64,000 bases of DNA from JAGQPD01 sp020426865 (GCA_041399065.1 JAWKTN010000002.1:620001-684000), one strand, 5' to 3'. Positions 1-9,631 are shown, counted from the first letter of the stretch. The notes: generated from the letters alone by a model not told the origin. Translations and numbers: made by a program.

Positions 1-269
1 ATCTCTTCTTGCCTGGTAAGTAACGGGATCTCCCCCATCTGCGTCAGATACATGCGAACCGGATCGTCCGACCACGTATCCGAATCTGCGCTCATTAACG
101 GATCGTCTGGATTCTCTTCGCTGCCGTCGGCACGTGACTCGTTGTCGCCATCACCGCCCGACTCGTCATCATCCGTTTCATCTTCGTCTAATTCGGGCCG
201 CGCTAATTCCGCCATACCCGTCGCATCGTCTTCGAACTCTTCAAGCAGTGTCGTGTTGTACAAGTTCAC
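1..269 (-). CDS. rpoD: RNA polymerase primary sigma factor (RpoD), N-terminal part, cut by the window edge
   Basis: Only the N-terminal ~89 residues are in the window; the gene runs off the left edge. An acidic, low-complexity N-terminus rich in Asp and Glu is followed by DPVRMYLTQMGEIPLL, the sigma-70 region 1.2 signature of group 1 sigma factors. Family knowledge: it directs core RNA polymerase to housekeeping promoters. Two starts are possible: GTG at 269 with AGGAG only 2 nt upstream, or TTG at 263 with the same AGGAG 8 nt upstream; the second has better spacing but the first is the more inclusive. The reading frame is open back to a stop at about 323-325. Being the primary factor rather than an alternative one is inferred from the acidic region and the region 1.2 match; regions 2-4 are not visible. 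Confidence 0.88.
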   Translation of the reverse strand, partial: MNLYNTTLLEEFEDDATGMAELARPELDEDETDDDESGGDGDNESRADGSEENPDDPLMSADSDTWSDDPVRMYLTQMGEIPLLTRQEE

Positions 270-1243
270 AGCTCCTACCGTACCGGAAGATCTTCTGCGG
301 ATTAGAATCGAATTCGTGTCTAGCTAGTTCGTCATCGATTTCCCACCTATCCACTCATTCGCCGTGCTCTCTCTCCTTGCAAGGATTCCTTTCAGAAAGC
401 CCTGCAATTCTACCACTAGCCGAGCAACTGTCTGCATCCCTAACAGCCTTGGAAAACTCTCGGGATTAGGCAACTTGGGTTGCATCCTGTCCGCTGGCCG
501 TCGCTTATTAGGCCGCTATGCTTTTTGCACGCAGCGCAGCAACCACCCTATCAACCCGTCGACCTGCAGCCCCCTGTCGCTCGCTCCAATGGTACTCGTC
601 AATGAAACAAATCACGTGCGCTTGCGCACCTCATCGTTCCCTTTTTAGCTCCCTCCTAGACGCATTGGATACGGACTTCGTATGCGTGACCTCGAATTGT
701 CGAAGCACCCACACGACCGTACCGAACACGGGACACGCGCGGGACCGAACGTCCCACTAAGAAAAAGCGGTCAGAACTACCACAGGCAGGCGTTCCGATT
801 TCGATGGGCGAGTTACTCTGCTTGCTCTCTCGTACCCCCGCACACACCGGCTTTTTCACGCTTCTCCCATCCTGCTGTTACCTGCCTTCTTCCTGCTCCT
901 TGCTGACGACCACTGAACGATTTCGTGACACGATCTTCACGCCACGTCCTCATCAACGCGTCCTCATCAACACGTCTGTAGCAATCTTCAGCTAATTCTA
1001 ATTGTTCGCTCGCCACGGTCTAGAGGCAACCCCCATCTTCACGACGATTCCACCGACTCCTTGTTCCTGACAACTCCCCCGAGTAGCATACTGTCTCTAA
1101 CCTACGGATTTTCACACCTCACAGACACAGACGACTTTCCCCAACTTTCGCATTTTTTACCGCGGGTCCTCCGTCCCTCCTGCGGTTTAATTTCAATAGA
1201 CAACAAAAATAAACAAAAAAATATAGCGCATGGTATTTGCCTG
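270..1243. other. Long intergenic stretch between rpoD and the next gene
   Basis: About 970 bases with no convincing gene on either strand. The plus strand is C/T-rich, so the transcript reading leftward into rpoD would be purine-rich; this is a reasonable place for an rpoD promoter and leader. A short direct duplication (cgtcctcatcaac twice, about 944-973) is visible. Small open frames here have no family resemblance and differ in composition from the neighbouring genes. I see no tRNA, terminator with a T-run or recognised riboswitch. Confidence 0.5.
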
Positions 1244-2722
1244 ATGTCCGAGCGTTACCTCCTACACTGCCAATGCGATCGCGAAGTCTCCGTCACACCA
1301 CGCCAAGCCGGCGAACAGATCCGCTGCCTTTGCGGCCGCGAACTTTCTGTTCCGCGACTGCGAGAATTACGTAACCTCCCCCCAGATTCAACACCGCCGG
1401 AAACGAAACAGACCAAGCCGGTTCGCTGGTCATTTGCCAACGGAATTGTTTTTTCCACGGGATTGGCCACACTGCTCGTTACTGGAATTCTTGCCTATTG
1501 GTTCGCCTCCATGCGGTCGCAGTTGCAGTTCGAAGCCCCTACGGTCGAACAGGCCCATTTGGCCGTAGCACCGGACGTCGAAAAGATTCGCAAGGCGACG
1601 CCCATCGAGTCATGGGACCGCTGGAAACAAGCACGATCCATTCGGCTCGATACCCGCCCGACACCGATCCACATCCAAGTTCGCGACCGAGTACAACAGT
1701 TGAGCAGTTACCTGTTTGCCTGCAGCATCGTTGGCATCGCCGCCGCCGTCATGGTCGTCGGTGCATTCCTAATTCGTCCGCAACGCCGACTGGCTGCCCT
1801 CCTGTTGGCCATCTTCGTCATCCCACCCCCACACGATCGCTGTTGGGCGCAAGCTCCGAATTCCCCCCCGGCGGAATCAGCAACCGGTTCGGTCGTCGCC
1901 GGCGGTGCCACGTTAGAAAAACTGCCAGGCGAGTACCGGTTTACCGAAGGTCCTTCGGTCGACCGAAAGGGCGACGTCTATTTCACGGATCAACCGAACG
2001 ATCGGATCGTCAAATGGACCGCGTCCACAGGGCAGGTTGAGGACTGGCTTAAACCTGCCGGCCGCGCCAACGGGACTTGGGTCGATCGGCACGGTAACCT
2101 CATCGCCTGTGCCGACGAAAAAAACCAACTGTGGTCGATTACCCCCGACAAGACCGTGACTGTCCTGCTCAAGGACTACGACGGCAAGTTATTCAACGGC
2201 CCTAACGATGTGTGGGAACGTCCATCCGGCGGCCTGTACTTCACCGACCCACTCTATCGCCGCGACTACTGGCAACGCGACCCCGCACCGCAACAGGACG
2301 GTCAGCACGTTTACTACTTGGCGCCCGGCGGGACGAAGGCGTTTCGCGTGACCTCCGACTTGCGTCAGCCCAACGGCATTATCGGCACGGCCGATGGTAC
2401 GACGCTCTACGTCGCAGATATCGGCGCCTCCAAGACATATGCTTACCATATCAACGACGATGGAACACTGACCGACAAACGACTGTTCTGCGAACAAGGC
2501 TCCGACGGCATGACGATCGACCGCATCGGCAACGTCTATCTCACGGGTCGAGGCGTAGCGGTTTACAATCCGCGAGGCGAGAAGATCGAACAGATCGACG
2601 TCCCCCAACGGTGGACGGCGAATGTTACGTTTGCCGGACCCCATCGCGACATACTGTTCATCACGGCCAGCACGGCGATCTACAGCATCAAGATGCAGGT
2701 TCAGGGGGTCCCGGGGAATTGA
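1244..2722 (+). CDS. Membrane zinc-ribbon protein fused to an SMP-30/gluconolactonase-like beta-propeller
   Basis: About 492 residues from ATG 1244 (an upstream in-frame ATG at 1061 gives an implausible Ser/Pro/Leu leader). The N-terminus has two CxC pairs (HCQC and RCLC, roughly residues 9-12 and 29-32) resembling a zinc ribbon, then a membrane segment near 65-86, a periplasmic-looking linker and a second hydrophobic region near 155-195. From about 215 to the end it is an SMP-30/gluconolactonase-type propeller: EGPSVDRKGDVYFTD, GPNDV, GGLYFTD and QPNGI are typical metal-site and blade motifs. Family members hydrolyse sugar lactones or related esters; substrate here is unknown. The hydrophobic stretch ending CWAQA just before the propeller looks like a signal peptide, and an in-frame ATG at 1753 could start it, so this may be a fusion or two overlapping products. 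The 3' end overlaps the convergent ATPase gene by 22 bases. Confidence 0.75.
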   Translation: MSERYLLHCQCDREVSVTPRQAGEQIRCLCGRELSVPRLRELRNLPPDSTPPETKQTKPVRWSFANGIVFSTGLATLLVTGILAYWFASMRSQLQFEAPTVEQAHLAVAPDVEKIRKATPIESWDRWKQARSIRLDTRPTPIHIQVRDRVQQLSSYLFACSIVGIAAAVMVVGAFLIRPQRRLAALLLAIFVIPPPHDRCWAQAPNSPPAESATGSVVAGGATLEKLPGEYRFTEGPSVDRKGDVYFTDQPNDRIVKWTASTGQVEDWLKPAGRANGTWVDRHGNLIACADEKNQLWSITPDKTVTVLLKDYDGKLFNGPNDVWERPSGGLYFTDPLYRRDYWQRDPAPQQDGQHVYYLAPGGTKAFRVTSDLRQPNGIIGTADGTTLYVADIGASKTYAYHINDDGTLTDKRLFCEQGSDGMTIDRIGNVYLTGRGVAVYNPRGEKIEQIDVPQRWTANVTFAGPHRDILFITASTAIYSIKMQVQGVPGN

Positions 2723-3351
2723 ACGACACGATCGGCCATGGAGGCTGCCTGCACATCGTGCGTCACTAACAGCACCGCCGCACCCTTGGCGGCAATATCG
2801 CGCAAGAAGCCAATCACGTTATCGCGGTTCTCGTCGTCCAGGTTTCCCGTTGGCTCGTCTGCCAGTACTAGCGAAGGGGAATTCAGCATTGCTCGGGCCA
2901 GCGCCGCTCGCTGACGCTCACCACTACTCAATTCACTCGGCAGATGCCCTGCGCGGTGTTCGATGTGGAATCGTTTGACCAATTCCACGGCCCGCTCAGC
3001 GGCCGCTCCACCATGCCCCACCAGCGCTGGCGACAGCACATTGTCCATCACCGACAGATACGGCACCAAATGACACTGTTGGAATACAAACCCCACGTGC
3101 TTTGCACGAAACCGCGAGCGTTGATTCGGTGCCAGCGCATAAGGATCGGTTCCGCCGATTCGTACCCGCCCTTTCGTGGGCGACAATAACCCGCCGGCGA
3201 CCAGCAGCAACGTCGATTTGCCACAGCCACTGGGCCCGCGGACCGCCACGAACTGGCCGCGTTCCACCTGCAAATCAATCGCCCGCAACGCCTCGACCGT
3301 CGCTCCTCGCGTATGATACGTCTTGCCGATGGCATCAAGTTGCAAATACAT
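2701..3351 (-). CDS. ABC transporter ATP-binding protein, LolD/MacB type
   Basis: 216 residues, the normal size for a free-standing LolD-like ATPase. Visible motifs: Walker A GPSGCGKST, Q-loop in VGFVFQQ, signature LSSGERQR, Walker B LVLADEPTGNLD and H-loop THD. The family powers FtsX-type permeases that move lipoproteins, peptides or act as mechanotransmitters rather than classical import. It starts 3 bases after the stop of the FtsX-type permease gene, so the two surely form one transporter. It is the last gene of the 9631-2701 operon and its end overlaps the convergent propeller gene. The substrate is not evident. Confidence 0.92.
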   Translation of the reverse strand: MYLQLDAIGKTYHTRGATVEALRAIDLQVERGQFVAVRGPSGCGKSTLLLVAGGLLSPTKGRVRIGGTDPYALAPNQRSRFRAKHVGFVFQQCHLVPYLSVMDNVLSPALVGHGGAAAERAVELVKRFHIEHRAGHLPSELSSGERQRAALARAMLNSPSLVLADEPTGNLDDENRDNVIGFLRDIAAKGAAVLLVTHDVQAASMADRVVQFPGTP

Positions 3352-3354
3352 CTT

Positions 3355-4716
3355 CTATCCGGTCTGCAATACGTCCGCTGGGTCGCACCGCGAACCCTGC
3401 ACCGCCGGGATCCAACTGGCCACCGCGGCCATCGCCGGAGCCAACACGAGTGCCAATCCGATGACGACTCGTACGGTGCCGATTCCAAGCACGTGCCACG
3501 CCCCACCGCCGGACACACCTGTGTCACTCAAAATAATTCCTACGAGGACTCCCAGAACGGCCCCCAGCAATCCCCCCAACATTCCCATCGCCACAGCGCG
3601 CGACAGGAACAGCATCAGCACTTGATTCGTCGAGACGCCAATCGCACGCAAAACCCCGATCTCCGCACGCCGGTCCCGCACGTTGCCATACGCCAACGCC
3701 GCTACCCAGATCATCCCGCAGACCAGTGCCAACGGTACCACCACCCGGGCCAAATTTGCGTGCCGCTGCTGCAAGTCGTCACGTAGTTGCTTCTCCTGGA
3801 CCAGTACCAACGCACCATTCTCGCGTTCCAACTCCAAAGCCTGCTCGGCGGTTTGTTTTGCCTTCTGCCGAGCCTCTGCGCGGGCTACCGCCTGAGAATA
3901 ACGCTCAATCACCTTCGTACCCGGTAGAATCTTGCTGATCTCCTCGCGAATCTGCGAGATCCGATCCCCTGCACATTCACATTCCAGCGCCAAAATTGCA
4001 TGGATTACATTCGCAAGTCCTAGCAATTGCTGAGCTTCTCCCAAATCAATCCAAACCGTCACATCGTCACTCGACCCCCGCTGCGGATGCAGTTTGCTCA
4101 CGCGAAATTCTCGATCGCCGATGTGCAACGTATCTTCCTCGTGCAATCCCAACGTCGTGTGAACGTCGTACCCTACCACCACCGTCCCCGCCGGCACCGC
4201 CTCTAACAGCGGCTTCTTCAGGTCTCTGTGCATAATCGGCACCTCACCGCGGGTCCCCTGCAGCAACACGTCAAGATTGCTCCCCGCGTGTTCCAAAGCG
4301 ACCCGCCCCGTGACGCTGGGCAATAAGTGATTGACGGTCACGATCTGTGAATTCGCCAGCTTGTCGACGTAGCTTTCCGGCATCGTTTCGGTCAACACGC
4401 CGTCCAGATGCAAACGGGATAGGTCCTGCTGCTGCGGCACTATCAAAACATTGAATCCCAGTTGCAGCATCTGCTTGCGTATCTCATCCTGCAACGCCTT
4501 GCCCGATTGTTCCACTACCTGTCGCTTTTGATCAATCGCCTGCTCGACCATCTGTTGCCGTACCGACATCACCTTGACCGTTTGTAGTGCATCGCTTTTG
4601 AGCAAGACCTCTGCCCCAACCCAGCAGGCAGTCGCCACCGCCACACTGACCAGGCCCAACAAAAAGCTGATATGGCGATGCCGAATTTCACGCAATGCCA
4701 AACGAGTGATTCTCAC
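3355..4716 (-). CDS. ABC transporter permease, FtsX/MacB type
   Basis: 453 residues with the MacB/FtsX layout: one N-terminal membrane helix (about residues 16-40), a large extracytoplasmic domain, then an FtsX domain with three C-terminal helices (starting LARVVVPLALVCGMIW and ending before a Cys/Asp-containing tail). A long, charged, probably coiled-coil stretch rich in Ala, Glu, Gln and Lys lies around residues 275-325, just before the second helix. Motif DRRAEIGVLRAIG is the typical FtsX cytoplasmic loop. It sits 11 bases after the upstream secreted-protein gene and 3 bases before its ATPase, so it is translated as part of the same operon. The coiled coil suggests a partner interaction across the membrane; substrate unknown. 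Confidence 0.88.
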   Translation of the reverse strand: MRITRLALREIRHRHISFLLGLVSVAVATACWVGAEVLLKSDALQTVKVMSVRQQMVEQAIDQKRQVVEQSGKALQDEIRKQMLQLGFNVLIVPQQQDLSRLHLDGVLTETMPESYVDKLANSQIVTVNHLLPSVTGRVALEHAGSNLDVLLQGTRGEVPIMHRDLKKPLLEAVPAGTVVVGYDVHTTLGLHEEDTLHIGDREFRVSKLHPQRGSSDDVTVWIDLGEAQQLLGLANVIHAILALECECAGDRISQIREEISKILPGTKVIERYSQAVARAEARQKAKQTAEQALELERENGALVLVQEKQLRDDLQQRHANLARVVVPLALVCGMIWVAALAYGNVRDRRAEIGVLRAIGVSTNQVLMLFLSRAVAMGMLGGLLGAVLGVLVGIILSDTGVSGGGAWHVLGIGTVRVVIGLALVLAPAMAAVASWIPAVQGSRCDPADVLQTG

Positions 4717-4727
4717 GAACGGTCCTT

Positions 4728-6038
4728 TTACGAAGTCTGACGCAACGCTACCGATGCCACGATCACCAGCAACACCATGACGGCCATCACTCCCATCGCC
4801 AACCCGCTGAACGACGTCTCCGAGTTCAACTCTTTCGACGCACCGACTTCGCGCGTCCCCGAATCGGTCACCTCGCCGCCTATCGCACCCCCACCGATTG
4901 CCAACGGCACCGACATGCTCAGTTCTTCAACTCCGGTCGAACCTTCTGAAGTTTCCACCCGCTGCTGCGGCATTTCCAACGGTGGATTTTGTTCTGCTTC
5001 CAGTTGCGTTGCGCCGTCGGTCGGCAGCACGGTCGCGGACGACTCGGCAAAACCACCTAGGCCGACCAGTTCCGGCGGAGCAATTTCGCGAAGTGGTGTC
5101 GTCTCAATTTTTGCCTGCCACGCATAAGCCAATAATAAATCGACGCCAGGGTTATCCGCCTTCACCGTACACTGGCACGATCCAGTGAGAAACTCGCAGG
5201 CTTCGGAAACCGTATCGCGATGGATCCCCTTGCCCACCAGCGCGTATAACACTCTTCCACGTCCGAACACGGGAAACGCCATCGGCCGTCCCGCAAATCG
5301 ATCCTCCTGCAGATCGGGCTCGGAATTCAACAGCATCGCGATCAAAGCCTGTTCGGCGGGATCGTCACGCGACAAACGGAGCAGCGAAAACTTCAGCTTC
5401 AATTCGTTTGGATCAACAAGTAACTTCTCGGATTCGATATCTTCCGCCGATACCTCGGGCAACTGCAGGCCACCCTGCAACCTTGCCAGCTCGGTACTCA
5501 ACAACTCGAAAGCCGCGTCGCTCTCGTCCTGATTGGTGCCGTCGAGCAAAACCCACACCACGGAATCTCCGCTGGTCAACCGCTCGGCCAGCTCGTTCCT
5601 TGATGGCGAATTGAGCAATTCGTCCAACAATTGTCCCCCCAACGGCCGCGTCATCACGACACTACCGACGATCGGATTCTGCACGACAGTCACCGGCAAA
5701 GCCTGTACTGTTCCCGCAGTATCCCACAGTTGCTGTAAATCTTCCGGCAATGCGTGGGAGACGTCCGCAAACTGGACCGACAGATTCGCGATCCCCTCAT
5801 CCGCGACTTGATTCAATTGGTTGACGATACGCCGCTGCGATTCAGTAAACTCACCGTCAAAAAACACGGTCACGACATAGTCATCCGGCAGCCAACGCTC
5901 CAGTGCATAGCGAAACACCGGGACCGAACAAGCGAGTGTCGGCCGCGATCTCCCGAAAAGCAAAGCAGACGCAAAGACAAAAGCCAGAATCAAGAACAAC
6001 CGATCTTGTTTCCAGGTCGTCATGGTGATGATCCTCAC
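4728..6038 (-). CDS. Secreted/anchored protein with CSVPVFRYALERW motif, unknown function
   Basis: 436 residues (or 431 from a second ATG at 6023). An N-terminal signal peptide ends at LACSVPVFRYALERW, so the mature protein probably begins near this Cys; the context TLAC only partly matches a lipobox. The body suggests thioredoxin-like alternation (VVTVFFDG, then LPVTVVQNP) but lacks a clear CxxC, except CQC in the middle. A Ser/Gly/Glu-rich linker precedes a C-terminal membrane helix (about 411-430). No characterised family was recognised. It lies between the PQQ-propeller gene (8 bases upstream) and the FtsX permease, so it may be an extracytoplasmic partner of the transporter. Confidence 0.8.
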   Translation of the reverse strand: MRIITMTTWKQDRLFLILAFVFASALLFGRSRPTLACSVPVFRYALERWLPDDYVVTVFFDGEFTESQRRIVNQLNQVADEGIANLSVQFADVSHALPEDLQQLWDTAGTVQALPVTVVQNPIVGSVVMTRPLGGQLLDELLNSPSRNELAERLTSGDSVVWVLLDGTNQDESDAAFELLSTELARLQGGLQLPEVSAEDIESEKLLVDPNELKLKFSLLRLSRDDPAEQALIAMLLNSEPDLQEDRFAGRPMAFPVFGRGRVLYALVGKGIHRDTVSEACEFLTGSCQCTVKADNPGVDLLLAYAWQAKIETTPLREIAPPELVGLGGFAESSATVLPTDGATQLEAEQNPPLEMPQQRVETSEGSTGVEELSMSVPLAIGGGAIGGEVTDSGTREVGASKELNSETSFSGLAMGVMAVMVLLVIVASVALRQTS

Positions 6039-6046
6039 ACGATCGG

Positions 6047-9000
6047 TTAAGGCAGCTTACGAATTTCCAGACCAGACAACACAGTGTCACCTGTAACCGC
6101 TTCGACGTCGACAACGATCTGATCCGTGGCCATCACGTCGTCGACGGTCAGGTGGTAAGCATGGCGTTTGCCACCCGACCGACCAAACACGTCAAGGTTT
6201 TCCGCGATTTGCTTTCCTTGCACCTTCAGGTTCATCACGCGCTGGCCCACCTCCGCCACGGTCGGCTCAAGGAACCACAAGGTCACCGCGTAGGGGCGTT
6301 CTGATGACTGTGGCTGCCCCACAGTTACCGACACTCGCTTGACACCTTCAACGCCCGACGCCGACACCCATTTCAGTCCGTCGCCAATCACCTGACTGGG
6401 GTGCAGCCGGTAGAACTTTCCGTGGTCGCCGTGGAATTCGGTTACCACTTGCACCTCCGGTGATGGCCCGCCGACGTTGGGCACATCCAGCCACATCGTA
6501 CCGTCGTCGTCGCGGCGGTCGCCTGGGGCGCCAAGATTAATTCCCACTCGCTGGACTTCATCGATCGGATCGGTGAATTGGCTGTACGTCCAAAAGTTCG
6601 CGTCGTCCGGCAAATGCACCATCGCCAGGGAAGTAAACAGCGAATACGAACAGGTACAGCCATAGCCGAAATTGGGCGCGTTAAGAATCCCGTTAGCGGG
6701 AATCAGACTGTTGCGGCAACCAGGGCGGAATCCGTTTAGTCGCGACGTTTCTCCCGTCTCGATATCGCAGAACCCGGCACTGGCCGCTCGGAATGTCATC
6801 AAGTGAGGATTAGCAATGGCATAGTTGCAGTGGTGTCCGATCTTGGTGAACTGCCAATCAACTTCCTTGCCCGAAATCGGATTGATACGCGACACGGCCT
6901 CACCGGTTTTCACGTCGTACGATTTGCCCGGCCCTCGCTGGTCGATGATCCAGTCGTCCCACACAATGATCTTGTCCCAATAGTTTTCGGGATGTCCTTT
7001 GAACCCTTCGCCGTCGGATCGCTTGGCCCACAATGTCGATCCGTTCTCGCCCGACAAGGCATCAATGCCGTCTTTATTGGACATCAACAGCACATCATGC
7101 TTCGCGGAATATGCCAACCATGACTCCGCATATTCGGTCGTTTGCTGCCACAGTGGCAGTCCGGTCGCCAAATCGAAGGCACGCATCAGCGTCGGGCTCT
7201 TACGTACTGGTAAGCCACGTCGACGTTCGCGACTGTCGCCGACGTACAGTCCATCAAGCTTCCCTTCATAGACAAATACCTTGTTGTTGCCGATCGCCAC
7301 CAAGGGAAACCCCGCTTCTGAATCGACTTGCCAAAGTTTTTCCCCGGTATGACGATTTAGCGCGACCAATTTGGCCGGCACAAACTCCGCCGGACTGCCC
7401 ACCTCTCGAAACAGTGGCGCTACAATCGTATCCCCCACCACGCGTATCCGTCCCCACTGGTCAGGATCGTCGACGGTGAATTCGCGAATAATGTTGCCTG
7501 TTTCCGGCGACAGCCAGTAGCATCGTTCGGGAAACGTCAAGTAGATGCCATCGCTTTCGGCGACAAAGTGATATCCGTGCGATCCCCAATTCGATCGTCT
7601 GCCGGGACTCGTTCCCGCTGGCAACGGGATTTTCCACAACACGCGACCCGTGTAGACATCAATCGCGGCGAACGTATCGGGCCCTTGAATGAACATCCGA
7701 CCGTCGATGATCGTGGCACTGGGCGGCCAATCATGGCGATCGAAGAACAGACTGCCATCCGATGACGGACCGCCGTACCACAACAAACCGAGCGGCGACA
7801 TCACCAGATCGTCTTGCGACATCAGCGAATTCGCTGGATCACCGTATTCGTGTGTCCAATTCGCGGATCCCGGTAACGCGCCCGCGCGATGAACGGTAAC
7901 CAAGCCGGCGTCTTCGCGGACGTCCGCGTTGGCTTGCCGCCCAAACGCCCGCTGGACGTCATCCACCCGTTGATCAACCATCGCCGCCACACCCCCGTAA
8001 GGTCGCAAGGGGGAATACACCGCCGATCCGTAGTTATCACCGGCCAATTGCCGGTCTTCACAGACAACGAGGCTGGCGAAATACGGCGGCAATCGCAGGC
8101 TCTGCAAATCCCCCTCGATCGCGACAATCTGGGGACCATATTGTCCCGTCGCCGAAAACTCTTCACGCAACTTACCGATCGCAGCGCGATCATTGTCGAT
8201 CACAATCGTGTGGAATTCGGTTTGATCCGCCAGACCGTGCAATAACGTCGGATTGCCAGCACCAACGACCAGGCAATACCCTGCATCGGTGCCAGCCGCA
8301 CGAACGAGCTTGGCAACTTGTTCGTCGCGTGGTGCTGGGCGGATAGATTGCGTCTCGACATACGTCCGTGGAATTCGCCGATCCTTACCCATGCATAGCA
8401 GGCGTCCCTCCTTGGTCACGACCACCAGATGCTGATCCGCGGCAATCATCGACGCCGGCGTGCCATCGATTTTTGTTTTGCTCACTAATCGCGGACTCGC
8501 TTCGGCACTTGCAGCCGACTCGACGACAATCATCTGGTTTGCGTGGTGGGCGTAGACATAACCGCCAGCCTTCAAATGAACCTGCTCAACAGGTTCGCCC
8601 TCCAGCTTCCACACCTGTCGCGGAACTCGCACGTTGTATTTCTCGCCGCGCCGGTCGGTTCGCTCTTCCAATTTCATGTCGTCGATATCATAGGATTTCA
8701 GCTCGCCTTGCGCGACGAACACAACGCGGTTGCCGTCCACAACAGGGCGGTCGGCGGTCAATTCCAAAGCAACGGGTGATTCCGTTCCGAAGGGAAATAC
8801 ACGGTCGCCGTGAAAGAAATACTGCGAATGGGCCGCGACGTGGTAGTCTGTCAGCCCTTTCGAATCGTAACTGCACGGCTGCCGAGTACCCGACATGATG
8901 TCCACCAGAAATGCGCGGGACCGTCCACCGGGAATGACAATTGTCTGGCCGTTTGTCGCGAGGTATCCTTGCGGCGAATGGTCGTCCAGGTCGATGACGC

Positions 9001-9631
9001 GCAACTCACGACCCGTTTCGGCATCGACCTCGTACAACAGAGTCCCTTCAAAGGGCCAGACGCCGATGGTGAAATAGAGCTTGCCGTCTTGCAAGAATGG
9101 TGCGCCGCGCACAGGCCAAACCGATATCAATCGCTCGTTCCCGATTACCATGCGATTGGAGGGCGCGCCTTTGAATTTCCAAAGAACGTTACCTGATTCC
9201 GCCGCCAGGCAGTACAAGCAACCGTCATCGGCCCCCACGTACACACGGCCATTGGCACAGACGGGAGCAAATCGCACCGGACCATCCGCAAAGAATCGCC
9301 AGCGACGATCTCCCGATTGCAGGTCATAGGCACTGACGGAGTGATTCAGCGGCGAAGCGACAAAGACGATGCCCCCGGCAACAACCGGCTCGTAGTGCGC
9401 GTCGAACTCCAACCGCTCATCCTCCGGCCATGCCGGCTGCAACTGCGGCAATTGCCAAGACCACTGCAAATGCAATTCGTCCGGCAGCTGCTCCGTTGTC
9501 GTCGCACTCCGCGCGGCATCGAATCGCCAGGTCGGCCAATCGGTCGCCCACGTGCGGGATGCCGAAAGCACCCAGGCCGCCAGCGTTATCGTCTTTGCCA
9601 AACCCAAGAATAACGTCGTTCGCTGTCTCAT
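6047..9631 (-). CDS. Secreted PQQ-like beta-propeller protein with an inserted methyltransferase-like domain and a C-terminal malectin-like domain
   Basis: 1194 residues. A signal peptide (about 1-29) leads into PQQ/BamB-type propeller repeats (YVGADDGCLYCLAAESG, WKF...) to about residue 425. Residues 435-585 interrupt this with a Rossmann-like segment, CLVVGAGNPTLLHGL followed by an acidic strand end (VIDND), recalling a SAM-dependent methyltransferase core. A second propeller follows (about 590-1010; FAAIDVYTGRVLWKIPL), then a C-terminal region around 1085-1190 with malectin-like features (RVMNLKVQGK, LDVFGRSGG). The propeller suggests a scaffold or PQQ-type enzyme; whether PQQ or SAM is bound is unknown, and a SAM enzyme outside the cytoplasm would be odd. 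It heads the four-gene operon to 2701. Confidence 0.85.
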   Translation of the reverse strand: MRQRTTLFLGLAKTITLAAWVLSASRTWATDWPTWRFDAARSATTTEQLPDELHLQWSWQLPQLQPAWPEDERLEFDAHYEPVVAGGIVFVASPLNHSVSAYDLQSGDRRWRFFADGPVRFAPVCANGRVYVGADDGCLYCLAAESGNVLWKFKGAPSNRMVIGNERLISVWPVRGAPFLQDGKLYFTIGVWPFEGTLLYEVDAETGRELRVIDLDDHSPQGYLATNGQTIVIPGGRSRAFLVDIMSGTRQPCSYDSKGLTDYHVAAHSQYFFHGDRVFPFGTESPVALELTADRPVVDGNRVVFVAQGELKSYDIDDMKLEERTDRRGEKYNVRVPRQVWKLEGEPVEQVHLKAGGYVYAHHANQMIVVESAASAEASPRLVSKTKIDGTPASMIAADQHLVVVTKEGRLLCMGKDRRIPRTYVETQSIRPAPRDEQVAKLVRAAGTDAGYCLVVGAGNPTLLHGLADQTEFHTIVIDNDRAAIGKLREEFSATGQYGPQIVAIEGDLQSLRLPPYFASLVVCEDRQLAGDNYGSAVYSPLRPYGGVAAMVDQRVDDVQRAFGRQANADVREDAGLVTVHRAGALPGSANWTHEYGDPANSLMSQDDLVMSPLGLLWYGGPSSDGSLFFDRHDWPPSATIIDGRMFIQGPDTFAAIDVYTGRVLWKIPLPAGTSPGRRSNWGSHGYHFVAESDGIYLTFPERCYWLSPETGNIIREFTVDDPDQWGRIRVVGDTIVAPLFREVGSPAEFVPAKLVALNRHTGEKLWQVDSEAGFPLVAIGNNKVFVYEGKLDGLYVGDSRERRRGLPVRKSPTLMRAFDLATGLPLWQQTTEYAESWLAYSAKHDVLLMSNKDGIDALSGENGSTLWAKRSDGEGFKGHPENYWDKIIVWDDWIIDQRGPGKSYDVKTGEAVSRINPISGKEVDWQFTKIGHHCNYAIANPHLMTFRAASAGFCDIETGETSRLNGFRPGCRNSLIPANGILNAPNFGYGCTCSYSLFTSLAMVHLPDDANFWTYSQFTDPIDEVQRVGINLGAPGDRRDDDGTMWLDVPNVGGPSPEVQVVTEFHGDHGKFYRLHPSQVIGDGLKWVSASGVEGVKRVSVTVGQPQSSERPYAVTLWFLEPTVAEVGQRVMNLKVQGKQIAENLDVFGRSGGKRHAYHLTVDDVMATDQIVVDVEAVTGDTVLSGLEIRKLP

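Noticed and set aside
656..1016. Two small minus-strand frames upstream of rpoD
   Set aside because: No ribosome sites, unusual composition and no recognisable protein features.
8368..8898. A 176-codon plus-strand frame inside the PQQ-propeller gene
   Set aside because: Arg/Pro-rich antisense shadow of a clear gene, without start signal or domain.
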